A stretch of DNA of 45,486 nucleotides from Clostridiaceae bacterium (GCA_012799825.1 JAAZKK010000061.1:1-45486); one strand, 5' to 3'; shown: positions 8,316 through 16,845, counted from the first letter of the stretch. Notes: generated by a model from the letters alone, not told the origin. Numbers and translations: made by a program.

Positions 8316-10286
8316 TTAATAATCCGTCTCGAATTTGTTGACGATTTTCCAGTTTGAAAAGTCGTTGGCATCCCCGATGATCTCATAGGTAAGCATGTGA
8401 TTCTTCGGCCTTGAGTAAAGTCGATGGTGAAGGTAGCGCGCGTTGATTTCCGTCTCAGGGACATCAAAATATGATCGTCCGAGTGATTCGTATGGAAGGC
8501 CTGCTTCCACATTAAGAAAGGGCCTCAAGTTATCGGTCGTCACAGGCGCCCGATTGACGACAAGAGGTGTCCCGCCGGCGCCGCGCGGTTTGACAAAGAG
8601 GGCTGTCACAATAGGTCGGTCAAGAGGAAAAAAATCATCTTTCCTTGCGCCGTGATCCCCTGTAATGATGATGGTGCTGTCGTTGTATTTTCCCAATCTT
8701 TTCAGCTCGGCGAGATAATGAAACACGATGTGGAAACTGCCCTTTGTCTGTTCGATCACATTTCTTTTCCCAACGACAGCAAGTTGCGCCGTTGCATCCA
8801 TAACGTAGGGCTCGTGCGGTCCCTGTAAGTGAATATAAGCAAACCGATTTCTTGACCCTTCGATCGAAAGGCCGTTTTGTGACAGTTTTTCGAAAAACTG
8901 GATATCATCGGTAATGTAAGGTGCTTGCCCCGATGTCGTGTAGACAAGGCTGCTGAATCTATCCGACGACGTCCAGAAAATAGGCTTTAGCAGATAGGGC
9001 GCATAGCGGTATGCCGTAAGCTGGAGAACTTCTTGCAGCGCACGGCGCTGATCAACACGCAGTTCCTGATGAATAGCGTTTTGAACGGTAGGCTGAAGAT
9101 CTTCAATCTTAGAGTAAGTGTAGCCTTTTTCCATATACATCGTAATTGTGTATCCTTCGTCGCGCAAATTCGGAAGAAATGTAGACGTTTGCCAGGCTTC
9201 TTTCATATATGAAGGTGTTGGTCGATCAAAAAAGTGATGCTTTCCGGTGAACATGTTGGGCACCGAAGGAAAAGTCTGACTGTAACACGACAGGTTGTTT
9301 GTAAAATGTGTAAATCCGTCGAGATGATCGAAATAATGCGGATTTTCTCTAAGCAATGCATTAATGTAGCAATTGTCAAGGCGGTCAAGTAACAGGATCA
9401 CGATGTTATGTTGAGGAGCGATGTCATATATGCCGGCGTTCGAAAGATAGCCCTCCTCTCCTTTCAATGAGGGCAGGCGCGATGAAAGCGATACCATAGC
9501 GATCAGCTGAACTGCGACGAGAAGTCCGGACAAAGCGCGAAGGGCGATGGCCCATAGTTTTCTTCCAAAATAACGGAGCACAAAAGGAATGGCGAAAAGG
9601 ACGATCGTAATGATCGTATTGACGATCCGTTCTTGGGTGTAGTCTTGCCATTCGATGGCATCGCCTGTCAGATTTCCGAGGGAACCGTTGAGAAAGTTGG
9701 CTTGGATGTAGCCCGTAAATACGGTGCCGAACACAAGCGAGACAACAAGATCAAATATGCGGCCTCTGAAAATCAGCAAAATCCCGGACATCGCCAGAAG
9801 AACGATGACGAAAAGGAGCGTAACCGTTCCCGCGATCTGTGAGAAAACAAAGGGGATCGAATCCGTGTTCAGCGCGAAAACTTCAAAAGTACTGAAGAAA
9901 AAATAAGTGAAGGAAAAGGCGATGCTAACGAGCACAGCGGTTAATAAGCGATTCTTGAACGGACGATCTTCTTTAAGCAGAGGGGCGCCGCGATTGGTGC
10001 GACGCGGATGCTTTACAGATGGTTCGACCACGATCCACAGCGGAGCGGCTGATTCCTTTGTAGCTTTTTTCTTAGTAAACAAACGTACAAAAAAACCTGA
10101 CAAGTGCACATATGCGTTCATCAGTGACATGCGAAGACGGCTGAAGAACAGGCCGATCGTGACGCCGAGCGTGATAACAACGGCGGAGATCAGCTGAATG
10201 AGGTACGTCGTCGTCGCAGGGTCGATGTAGCAGCGAATTATAAATCCTGATTGATCCGACAGCACGTTTGCCATCCAGTCCATCAT
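8316..10286 (-). CDS. Membrane sulfatase/LtaS-like phosphotransferase of the alkaline phosphatase superfamily
   Basis: About 656 residues. The N-terminal third carries about six hydrophobic segments, beginning with IDPATTTYLIQLISAVVITLGVTIG, and the rest is an extracytoplasmic alkaline-phosphatase-fold domain. Metal-site motifs are visible: IVILLLDRLD with the first aspartates, the TFPSVPNMFTG segment that should supply the nucleophilic threonine, and STIIITGDHGARKD. This layout is shared by lipoteichoic acid synthases and by enzymes that add phosphoglycerol or phosphoethanolamine to surface polymers, so the likely job is transfer of a phospho-alcohol outside the membrane. The ORF begins at a GTG inside the upstream gene; I chose ATG at 10286, preceded by AGGA. 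It follows the YidC-glycerophosphotransferase gene by eight bases, so the two are co-transcribed. Confidence 0.82.
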   Translation of the reverse strand: MMDWMANVLSDQSGFIIRCYIDPATTTYLIQLISAVVITLGVTIGLFFSRLRMSLMNAYVHLSGFFVRLFTKKKATKESAAPLWIVVEPSVKHPRRTNRGAPLLKEDRPFKNRLLTAVLVSIAFSFTYFFFSTFEVFALNTDSIPFVFSQIAGTVTLLFVIVLLAMSGILLIFRGRIFDLVVSLVFGTVFTGYIQANFLNGSLGNLTGDAIEWQDYTQERIVNTIITIVLFAIPFVLRYFGRKLWAIALRALSGLLVAVQLIAMVSLSSRLPSLKGEEGYLSNAGIYDIAPQHNIVILLLDRLDNCYINALLRENPHYFDHLDGFTHFTNNLSCYSQTFPSVPNMFTGKHHFFDRPTPSYMKEAWQTSTFLPNLRDEGYTITMYMEKGYTYSKIEDLQPTVQNAIHQELRVDQRRALQEVLQLTAYRYAPYLLKPIFWTSSDRFSSLVYTTSGQAPYITDDIQFFEKLSQNGLSIEGSRNRFAYIHLQGPHEPYVMDATAQLAVVGKRNVIEQTKGSFHIVFHYLAELKRLGKYNDSTIIITGDHGARKDDFFPLDRPIVTALFVKPRGAGGTPLVVNRAPVTTDNLRPFLNVEAGLPYESLGRSYFDVPETEINARYLHHRLYSRPKNHMLTYEIIGDANDFSNWKIVNKFETDY

Positions 10287-10294
10287 AAGACATC

Positions 10295-12820
10295 CTATTC
10301 CTGTGTGTGTTCGCACGCGTTGTCTAATACGGTGTGATTTTGGCTTTCTGTGGCCGTCGAAGGTGCTGTGACCTGCGTAGTCGCATCGTGTGGATCAGAA
10401 AGCTCTTTACCATCTGTTGTCTGAGTAGCGTTCTCATGACTGTTTGACATGTCAATGTCAACCACTAAGTCGTCAAGCAGGGCGAGAAGCCATGTTCCGC
10501 GCGGATGTATTTGCTTATGATCCGGCTTGACACGTTCGCGAAGGCGTTGTTCAATGCTCTGCCTGATCATATCGTCCTGTTGATCGCGCATACGTTTCAG
10601 CAATGAATTTAAGCGCTGCTCGATTTGATCCAGATATTCATTTTGCGATTTTGGTGTCGACAAAACGGGCTGATCGGCTTGAGGAGCCTCGTTTGAATAC
10701 ACTGTCTTTAAATCGCTCGCATCCGTTGCGGATTTACTCCGGTTCCTGTGCTGTGAATTCGATTGTTGCTTGTTCATAAAACTCCTTGTTTTAAGCGTAT
10801 TCACGATGTAGGAGCCTCCGCCTTGTGCTCCATAGCCGACATCGAAGATGTTTTGCTGAACGACTTCCGCGATGTGTTCTCGATAGAAGTCTTTGCGTTC
10901 CAGTAGATCTGCGACGACAGCGGGCAGCAGAACGAGATGATCGGTGTCAAGCGAGATGCCGATCTCATCGCGAAGCGATATATCCAACGGAACGCAGGGG
11001 ATCTTTTGATAGTTCGGGTTCATGATTTTCATTGGCGTATTGATGAAAAGAGACGGTTTTTTTGTCGCGTAGGAGAATTCATTGGCGATCGTAGACCAGT
11101 CCGTTATGACCAGATCTGCGGTATAGACGGTCTCGCTTGACGCGAACGACGTCTGAAACTCGAATGCATCGCCGGAATCGCTGTATTGACGGATCAAGGC
11201 ATTGACTTTATCGGGAAAACGTTTCACGAACTCGGGATGTGGGCGCGCAATGACATGATAACCAGCATCAAGCAGCGGACGGATGACTTCATCCGGGCAA
11301 AGTTCAAGGATGTTGTATTTTTGCCACGAAGGGGCGATGAGGATTTTTTTCGGATCGTTTTCAATGTCGCCGAGCGCATCTGCCGCTTTCAGCATGGAGT
11401 CAAGCAGCGGATATCCCGTTTTGACTAATTTTTTTGGCGGAAGATTGTAGATGCGTTCTGTTTCGCGCACTTCCCGGATGTGGTTAGGTCCGTAGCAGAA
11501 AATCGTGTTAAAGTGGTCTAGCGCGCCTTCTCGCAGCATGAGGTGCAGGCTTGTCATCCCGTGGTCAAGGTAGATGTACTCGATGTCTTTCCGGACGAGC
11601 GAGCGTTTGATCTGATATTTTTCAAGATCGGGCATCGTCATCACGACCATATCGGCGTCCATCAGCATCATGAACTGAATAAGCGCGATCGGGCCGATAT
11701 AGTACGTTTGTATGCGCGGATTGTCTTTTTTGAAAATTCGGTCGTTGATGTCGCTTGTGACGTAATGGATGACAAGATCCGAGTGATTGAGCACGTAATC
11801 AATGAATCCCTCAAAATATTTGTAATAACCGCTGCTTTCAGCATAGAAGACAAGCCGCTTATCCTTTGTTTTCATAAAGCGTTTTTTGTCGGCGCGCTGA
11901 GCGCGGCGCTTCTTGGCATTGAGGGCGCGCTGTGCCCGCTTTTCTTCGCGTGTGAGGTGCGGTTTCTCAACGTGCTTGAGGTTGTCGGCGTAGGTTCCCG
12001 GATCGTAGATTATATTGCAGAGCGCCTGAACGGGGATTGACATCAAGTTGCCGCTAATCCAGTAAAGTCCTACACCGCACGGCAAAATAGCGGCGAAAAA
12101 GGCGGAGAACGCCACGAGGAAAATCGTCATGCCCCAGCGGCTCGCGGCGCTCTGTACACGCTGCAGTACATTGGCGCGGTTTTGATAGATGCCGAGGAGC
12201 AGCGCGCTTGCTCCGGAAAGGATAGGGTAAAGAACGGTGACGGACGCAAGGCGCGGGACTTCCGCCATATTTGTGCCGAGAAAATGAAGATCCATCTGAA
12301 GGATCTTGTCTAGTCCTGACAGCTCCGTAAACAGCGCCGGATTCGCTTGTGCCGTCTCAAGAACGGAAAGTTCCGCTCCGGTGCCCATCGCTTCGGGCGT
12401 CGTGCTGAGAAAACGCGCCGTTTTTTCTACAAAAAGGGCGATAGTTTCTGTGTCAAGATGCAGTAAATGCTGCATCGGATGGTAAATGACGTTGATCAGC
12501 CCGAGGATGATAGGGATTTGGATTAAGAGCGGCAGCATGCCCTTAAGCGGACTGTAACGCTCTTTTTTATAAAGCGCTTTTTGCATTTCAGCGATTTCAG
12601 CGCTGTTGCCGTCGTAACGCCGACGGACGTCCTCAAGAAGAGGGCGCAGTTTAATCATTGCGATCGAATTTTTCTGCGATATCAGCGACAGAGGAAACAT
12701 GATGATTTTTGTAAAGAGCGTGAAGAGAATAATGGAAACGCCGTAATTACCGACAAGCTGCCAGCAAAAACGCATCACATATCCCAGCGGTATTCCAAAT
12801 AGCGTGTTAATGATGTCCAT
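10295..12820 (-). CDS. YidC/Oxa1 insertase fused to a CDP-glycerol glycerophosphotransferase-like domain
   Basis: An 841-residue two-domain protein. Residues about 1-285 are a Gram-positive YidC/SpoIIIJ-type insertase: an amphipathic start MDIINTLFGIPLGYVM, a first core helix FTLFTKIIMFPLSL (a lysine at the usual hydrophilic-groove arginine position), the charged hairpin QKNSIAMIKLRPLLEDVRRRY, GMLPLLIQIPIILGL, and two late helices. A Lys/Arg-rich stretch (290-320) leads to residues about 322-660, a TagB/TagF-type glycosyltransferase-like fold with YIYLDHGMTSLH, ILIAPSWQKYN, HVIARPHPEF and DLVITDWSTIANEFSY, typical of poly(glycerol-phosphate) polymerases. The C-terminal about 160 residues are polar with a short coiled coil. 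The start at 12820 (AGAGGTGG upstream) is better than the ORF start, whose first 83 residues look non-coding. The sulfatase-like gene follows by eight bases, and a choline kinase is divergent: a teichoic-acid locus. Confidence 0.85.
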   Translation of the reverse strand: MDIINTLFGIPLGYVMRFCWQLVGNYGVSIILFTLFTKIIMFPLSLISQKNSIAMIKLRPLLEDVRRRYDGNSAEIAEMQKALYKKERYSPLKGMLPLLIQIPIILGLINVIYHPMQHLLHLDTETIALFVEKTARFLSTTPEAMGTGAELSVLETAQANPALFTELSGLDKILQMDLHFLGTNMAEVPRLASVTVLYPILSGASALLLGIYQNRANVLQRVQSAASRWGMTIFLVAFSAFFAAILPCGVGLYWISGNLMSIPVQALCNIIYDPGTYADNLKHVEKPHLTREEKRAQRALNAKKRRAQRADKKRFMKTKDKRLVFYAESSGYYKYFEGFIDYVLNHSDLVIHYVTSDINDRIFKKDNPRIQTYYIGPIALIQFMMLMDADMVVMTMPDLEKYQIKRSLVRKDIEYIYLDHGMTSLHLMLREGALDHFNTIFCYGPNHIREVRETERIYNLPPKKLVKTGYPLLDSMLKAADALGDIENDPKKILIAPSWQKYNILELCPDEVIRPLLDAGYHVIARPHPEFVKRFPDKVNALIRQYSDSGDAFEFQTSFASSETVYTADLVITDWSTIANEFSYATKKPSLFINTPMKIMNPNYQKIPCVPLDISLRDEIGISLDTDHLVLLPAVVADLLERKDFYREHIAEVVQQNIFDVGYGAQGGGSYIVNTLKTRSFMNKQQSNSQHRNRSKSATDASDLKTVYSNEAPQADQPVLSTPKSQNEYLDQIEQRLNSLLKRMRDQQDDMIRQSIEQRLRERVKPDHKQIHPRGTWLLALLDDLVVDIDMSNSHENATQTTDGKELSDPHDATTQVTAPSTATESQNHTVLDNACEHTQE

Positions 12821-13010
12821 ATCGAGTTTGCCACCTCTTCGACCGCACGATACGCACTCTGCAGAGCAACTCCTGCCCTGCAGCGCAAAAAAGATCGAGG
12901 TTGATTGTGTATTGTGCGAGAATCTCCCACTTCTTTGTCGTCGAGGCGGTGTCATCCTGTTTTGTTTATAGAGACATTCTCTTCTTAAAATAGAAACTTG
13001 TAAAGAGTGT

Positions 13011-13061
13011 GTTTGCAAATTGTAAAAAACATGTTTGCAAATTGTAAAAAATATGTATAAT
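13011..13061 (+). promoter_or_regulatory. Tandem 22-bp repeat leading into a sigma-A-like promoter
   Basis: GTTTGCAAATTGTAAAAAACAT (13011-13032) is repeated almost exactly at 13033-13054. The second copy supplies a TTGCAA-like -35 (13035-13040), followed by TATAAT at 13056-13061. The spacer is short (15-16 bases), so activity may depend on a factor binding the repeats. It would drive the choline kinase gene; the same region must hold the minus-strand promoter for the YidC fusion gene. Confidence 0.5.
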
Positions 13062-13302
13062 AGTTCCACTATATTTAGATCAAGCTGTGGTCAGCGAGAT
13101 CAGATATCTCTTCGCTGAAAATCGCAGATGAGATGCCGCACATGCTGTCCGCAAGATGTTGGAGGCTTTTTTGTTGAATATCGCAGATGAGATACTCTTC
13201 GTTTGCGATTTACAGACCCGGTGAGGCCTTTATCTAACTAGACGGGAAACGAGAAGAAGGTATCGCATTTCTGTAAAGAAGCGCATGAGCGAGGAAAAAC
13301 AT
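13062..13302 (+). other. Long structured leader of the choline kinase gene
   Basis: About 220 transcribed bases are predicted between the promoter and the kinase start. The leader has a stem-loop, TCAGCGAGAT (13091-13100) against ATCTCTTCGCTGA (13106-13118) with a small bulge, and a 14-base direct repeat ATCGCAGATGAGAT at 13121-13134 and 13180-13193. I see no T-box or known riboswitch core. With the preceding stretch it fills the gap 12821-13302. Confidence 0.4.
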
Positions 13303-14199
13303 ATGGCAATGGAAAAATTATCAAAGCGTGACCGTTCTGAGCTCAGCAAACTTCAGGAGCTTGCGTTGCCCGGTGCGCGCATCACCGATGTTGAGCGGCT
13401 CGGCGGACTGACAAATCGTTCTTTTCATGTGTTTACCGATCAAGGTGAATTCGTTTTTCGGCTTCCCGGTGAAGGAACTGAGAGCTTGATTGATCGTAAT
13501 GATGAAAGGATCAGCACCTTTTTGGCCAGCGATCTCGGCATCGATACGGAGATCGTGTATTTCAACGCCACAACCGGGCTTAAGGTGAGCCGCTATCTCG
13601 ATCAAGCGGTGACAATGAACGCGACGACACTGCGCGATCCTGAAAACATTATCCTTGTCGCGGAAATCCTGCGCAAACTTCACGATTCCGGTCAAGACAC
13701 CGGCATTGTCTTCGATATCCTGGATATGGCCATGCATTATGAAAAAATCATCCATGACGGTGGTCTTTACTTTTTTGATCGATATGAAAATGTGCGCGCC
13801 TTGGTCATCGATCATCTTGAAAAGGGACCGGATCGTCCAAAAGTTACGTGTCACAATGACCCGCTGTGCGAAAATTGGATTAAAAGCGGGGATCGCATGT
13901 ATCTTGTGGACTGGGAATATGCCGGCATGAACGCGGCGTCGTGGGATCTTGCCGATGTGTCTATCGAGGCGGCGTATGGCAACGATGAAGACCAACTGCT
14001 TCTAACAGCGTATTATGAGGGTTCGATGACGGAGGAAGAGTGTGCCGATTTCGCCCTCAACAAGATATACATCGATTTTCTTTGGAGTTTGTGGGGAAGA
14101 GCGCGTCAGGTGTACGAGGGCGAGCCCATGCGCATATATGCCGATTATCGCTACAACCGCCTTCTTAAGAACATTTCGGCCGTCCGCTTTTTGTCGTAA
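13303..14199 (+). CDS. Choline/ethanolamine kinase-like phosphotransferase (LicA type)
   Basis: A protein of about 298 residues in the APH/choline kinase fold, expected to phosphorylate choline (or a related amino-alcohol) with ATP. It has an N-terminal LTNRSFHV ATP-loop segment, the catalytic Brenner motif CHNDPLCENWI, and YLVDWEYAGMNAASWDLADV with the metal-binding aspartate. This order matches LicA of bacteria that decorate surface polymers with phosphocholine, which fits the divergent YidC-glycerophosphotransferase and sulfatase genes. A licD or licC partner is not in the window. The ORF begins at ATG 13285; I prefer ATG 13303, with GAGGA seven bases upstream. An aminoglycoside or homoserine kinase-like role is the main alternative. 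Confidence 0.82.
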   Translation: MAMEKLSKRDRSELSKLQELALPGARITDVERLGGLTNRSFHVFTDQGEFVFRLPGEGTESLIDRNDERISTFLASDLGIDTEIVYFNATTGLKVSRYLDQAVTMNATTLRDPENIILVAEILRKLHDSGQDTGIVFDILDMAMHYEKIIHDGGLYFFDRYENVRALVIDHLEKGPDRPKVTCHNDPLCENWIKSGDRMYLVDWEYAGMNAASWDLADVSIEAAYGNDEDQLLLTAYYEGSMTEEECADFALNKIYIDFLWSLWGRARQVYEGEPMRIYADYRYNRLLKNISAVRFLS

Positions 14200-14300
14200 A
14201 AGATGATGCCATAGAGCGCATATAGAGACGCTAAAGTACGTCGATGCTCTCAAAAATAGTGGCGAAAAAACAATAAAGCGCATGGAGGGATGCTTCTCTC

Positions 14301-14618
14301 ATGAACACATCTTCAACAAAGCAGAATGCTTCTTTGGGCGCGCCTGAAAGACGTTCCGATGGCGAAAGCGCGGGATTGCGCGCTAATAATACATCTTCGA
14401 GCGCGCCTGAAAGACGTTGCGATGACAAAAGCGCTGGATCGCGGGTCGAAAACACATCTTCGAGCGCGCCTAAGAGGCGTGCGATTCCGTCATGGTTTCG
14501 CTTAATTGTATTGGTTTTAGCAATTTTTCTTGTGCTCGTTGGCATAACGCAAGGTGAGGTCTTGACTGTTTTAATCAAAGCGACCCACCTATGCCTAGAG
14601 TGTGTCGGCATCGGCTAA
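14301..14618 (+). CDS. CD1871A-type CXXC membrane peptide with repeat-bearing N-terminal extension
   Basis: A 105-residue protein. The last about 45 residues, WFRLIVLVLAIFLVLVGITQGEVLTVLIKATHLCLECVGIG, match what I recall of the CD1871A family: one membrane helix, the GEVLTVxxKA motif, and a terminal CLEC (CXXC) pair. Those proteins are normally only about 45 residues. Here a polar extension of about 60 residues precedes the helix and consists of an imperfect repeat, [S/G]APERRxDxxSAGxRxxNTSS, present about three times with matching DNA repeats. GGAGG is 12 bases before the ATG. The next gene is a polyferredoxin, the usual neighbour of this family, suggesting a shared electron-transfer or thiol-redox role. 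The role itself is not known to me. Confidence 0.75.
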   Translation: MNTSSTKQNASLGAPERRSDGESAGLRANNTSSSAPERRCDDKSAGSRVENTSSSAPKRRAIPSWFRLIVLVLAIFLVLVGITQGEVLTVLIKATHLCLECVGIG

Positions 14619-14681
14619 CGTCGAGCGTGCGATCGGCTTCTTAAGAAGGTATCAACGAATTTAGAAAGGCGCTGGCGTAAG

Positions 14682-15755
14682 ATGAATCAACAGCATGTTC
14701 CAGATCTTAAGGAGAAGGTAGCAATTCCATCCGAGCAACACTTGAAATGCAGCGCCTTCTCCGGCGAAGATATTCGTAGAGGGGCTGCCGGAAAGGCTGA
14801 CACCCCAAAAAAGTCTTTCGAAAAACCGGATATCCGCAAAGGACCTGCCCGAAAAAGCGAAAAAAAGAGAAAGCCTCTTCGTCTTCGGCGCGGCTGGATA
14901 CAGGCTGTAGCGACGCTTCTTTCCAATATTCATCTGTCCAACTTTATTAAGGGACGCGTTCATCAGGGGCCACTCAAGCAAGTTTGCGTGCCGGGACTCA
15001 ACTGCTACTCGTGTCCCGCGGCCACAGCTTCGTGCCCGGTTGGCGCATATCAAGCCGTCGCCGGTTCGCCGAAACATAAATTCTCTTTCTACATCGTTGG
15101 TCTTTTGTCGATCTTCGGCGTGTTTATGGGGCGTTTCATCTGTGGGTTTCTTTGTCCTTTCGGATGGCTCCAAGATCTTTTGCATCGTATACCTTTGAAA
15201 AAGTTCAGCACGAAAAAAGTCAAGCCGCTCCGTTATGTGAAATATGTCATGTTGTTTTTTGTCGTCGGGCTTATGCCGGTCTTATTTGCGAATGTCGTAG
15301 GGATGGGGGAACCGTACTTCTGTAAATACGTCTGTCCGCAAGGCGTCCTCGAGGGAGGAATTCCTCTCGCCATCGCCAACCCCAGCATTCGTGCGGCATT
15401 AGGTTTTCTTTTTTCTTGGAAAACCGGTATTCTCGTTGCCGTCGTCATCTTGTCGATCCTTTTTTACAGGCCGTTTTGCAAATGGCTGTGCCCCTTAGGC
15501 GCGTTTTATTCCTTCTTTAACCGCGTGTCGTTCTATCAATACCAAGTTGATTTTGATAAATGCATCGATTGCGGCAAATGCGCGAAAGTCTGCGGAATGG
15601 ATGTCGATATCAGGAAGAATCAAGCGCATCCGGAGTGCATACGCTGCGGCGAGTGCGAAAAAGCCTGCCCGACCGGCGCAATCTCACATCACTTTCACAT
15701 TTTTAAGAAAAAAACGACCGCAACTTCCCATCAAGATCAAAAGCGCACAACATAA
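14682..15755 (+). CDS. NapH-like membrane polyferredoxin (4Fe-4S binding protein)
   Basis: A 357-residue integral membrane iron-sulfur protein. Cysteine motifs run in order: CVPGLNCYSCPAATASCPVG, CGFLCPFGWLQD and CKYVCPQG, then CKWLCPLGAF, then two classic ferredoxin motifs CIDCGKCAKVCGMD and CIRCGECEKACPTGA, with four or five hydrophobic helices between. This is the NapH/CcoG/RdxA architecture, which passes electrons across or along the membrane to a periplasmic or extracellular acceptor. The N-terminal about 65 residues are charged and probably cytoplasmic. Paired with the CXXC peptide upstream and, inferred, with the TlpA-like lipoprotein at 20.7 kb, it may feed reducing power to thiol chemistry outside the cell. 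Confidence 0.87.
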   Translation: MNQQHVPDLKEKVAIPSEQHLKCSAFSGEDIRRGAAGKADTPKKSFEKPDIRKGPARKSEKKRKPLRLRRGWIQAVATLLSNIHLSNFIKGRVHQGPLKQVCVPGLNCYSCPAATASCPVGAYQAVAGSPKHKFSFYIVGLLSIFGVFMGRFICGFLCPFGWLQDLLHRIPLKKFSTKKVKPLRYVKYVMLFFVVGLMPVLFANVVGMGEPYFCKYVCPQGVLEGGIPLAIANPSIRAALGFLFSWKTGILVAVVILSILFYRPFCKWLCPLGAFYSFFNRVSFYQYQVDFDKCIDCGKCAKVCGMDVDIRKNQAHPECIRCGECEKACPTGAISHHFHIFKKKTTATSHQDQKRTT

Positions 15756-16107
15756 CAAATTTGTAGATACGGTTATGGGAATAAAAGTTCCATCACAGGC
15801 AATCAAATCTCCCTTGATCAAATCAGGGTGGGTGATTTGCCGAAGGATACACATCTACAAATCTTCAAATGTTTTCCCATTTTGAAAGGAAAACAGCAAC
15901 GGCGATTTTGGCTAAACGTGGAATGATCCTGATTTTGAAAACTTTCAACGCCACAGTGTTTTTGTTTCCAGCTTTTCACATAGCGTTGTACAGTGCGACA
16001 TGAGTTTTTATCACCGATTTTTCCCTATAATCTGTTGACAGCACGTAAGAGGTGAAGGATAATTAACGTTATCTGAATAAATATTCACAAGAGAGGAGGG
16101 AATATCT
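15756..16107 (+). other. Intergenic region ending in the promoter of the 16.1-20.5 kb operon
   Basis: The first 270 bases show no gene or strong structure. Confidence 0.5.
16035..16063 (+). promoter_or_regulatory. Near-consensus sigma-A promoter with palindromic overlap
   Basis: TTGACA (16035-16040), a 17-base spacer, then GATAAT (16058-16063): a near-perfect vegetative promoter with a predicted short leader of about 38 bases before the start at 16108. The -10 overlaps GATAATTAACGTTATC, a partial palindrome that would place a repressor on the -10 element. The core TAACGTTA resembles part of the LacI-type site at 24821, but with different flanks. Confidence 0.7.
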
Positions 16108-16647
16108 ATGGCACAACAGGAGAATTTTGAGACAAAGCGATGTCGATTCGAAGAGAAGATCGGGCTTCATGAAGACATCACAAAAGAGGATTATATCAAT
16201 GCGCTGGAATCTGCCAACCGCGACCGGGCGCTGTACGCATGGTTCCTTTATAAAAAGCTGAAGGAACTGTATCCGGAAGTCGATGCGCAGAAGGTCTTTA
16301 CGGAGGCTATTTATGAATACGGGGTGACGCGTGCCGGAGCAGAAAAAAATCTGAAGACTGCGAGCGAGGTTCTGCTGGACCAAACTTCGAAGGCAGGTAT
16401 GCTCGTTTTCGACCAGACAATCACAGAGCTTGGTGAAGAAAGTGCGGAAAAAACGATGAAGAACTGTCCACTCGTCAATGCGCTTCGCGCGGTTGGCGCT
16501 GAGGATGCGGAGATCGAAAATTTCTGCAAACATATTTTCTTTGCAGGAGATGACGGTCAAATGACCGCTTATCCCGGGTATAAAATCAGTTTTCCGGAAA
16601 CACTTTCCGACGGTGACACTTGCCGGATGTGCATTGACCGGATCTGA
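16108..16647 (+). CDS. L-2-amino-thiazoline-4-carboxylate hydrolase-family protein
   Basis: A 179-residue soluble, largely helical protein. The C-terminal pattern, MKNCPLVNALRAVGAEDAEIENFC, a central GDDGQMTAYPGYKISFPETLSDGDTCRMCIDRI ending, matches what I know of the ATC-hydrolase family (opening of thiazoline or related rings; most members uncharacterised). The start has GGAGGG eight bases upstream and sits directly behind a strong promoter. It precedes a symporter, an amidohydrolase and a deacylase on the same strand, suggesting one pathway for uptake and hydrolysis of an amide or acylated amino compound. The precise substrate cannot be read from the sequence. Confidence 0.72.
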   Translation: MAQQENFETKRCRFEEKIGLHEDITKEDYINALESANRDRALYAWFLYKKLKELYPEVDAQKVFTEAIYEYGVTRAGAEKNLKTASEVLLDQTSKAGMLVFDQTITELGEESAEKTMKNCPLVNALRAVGAEDAEIENFCKHIFFAGDDGQMTAYPGYKISFPETLSDGDTCRMCIDRI

Positions 16648-16809
16648 CAAGCCGAAACCCGAAAGAAATATAGAAGATAATTAAAGAGGAGCGTGGAGAT
16701 CCTTAGTGAACCCGGACAGAGTGTCCGAAAACTCTCCATTTTGACCCGGATGCGGAATGTGTCATAGCTCGTGTCCAATCTATAAGGTGTACTTCATTTT
16801 CTTGAAAAC

Positions 16810-16845
16810 AAAAAGCCCAAAGCGCCTGGCATGACGGCGTTTTAG
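16810..16845 (-). terminator. Rho-independent terminator-like repeat on the minus strand
   Basis: Read on the minus strand, CCTAAAACGCC-GTCATGCCA-GGCGCTTTGGG is followed by CTTTTT, a stem with one mismatch and a T-tract. It lies between the ATC-hydrolase-like and symporter genes but points against them. It is a near copy of the terminator after tRNA-Gly at 40195-40235, sharing AAAACGCCGTCATRCCAGGCG. The same gap has another small perfect hairpin CGGACA-GAG-TGTCCG at 16713-16727. Confidence 0.6.

Noticed and set aside
11543-12040. 165-residue plus-strand ORF
   Set aside because: Lies opposite the YidC fusion gene at the inter-domain linker; composition mirrors the opposite frame.
13062-13302. 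T-box leader
   Set aside because: No AGGGTGGNACCGCG-type antiterminator sequence and the gene is not an aminoacyl-tRNA or amino-acid gene.
13321-13995. 224-residue minus-strand ORF
   Set aside because: Antisense shadow of the choline kinase gene.
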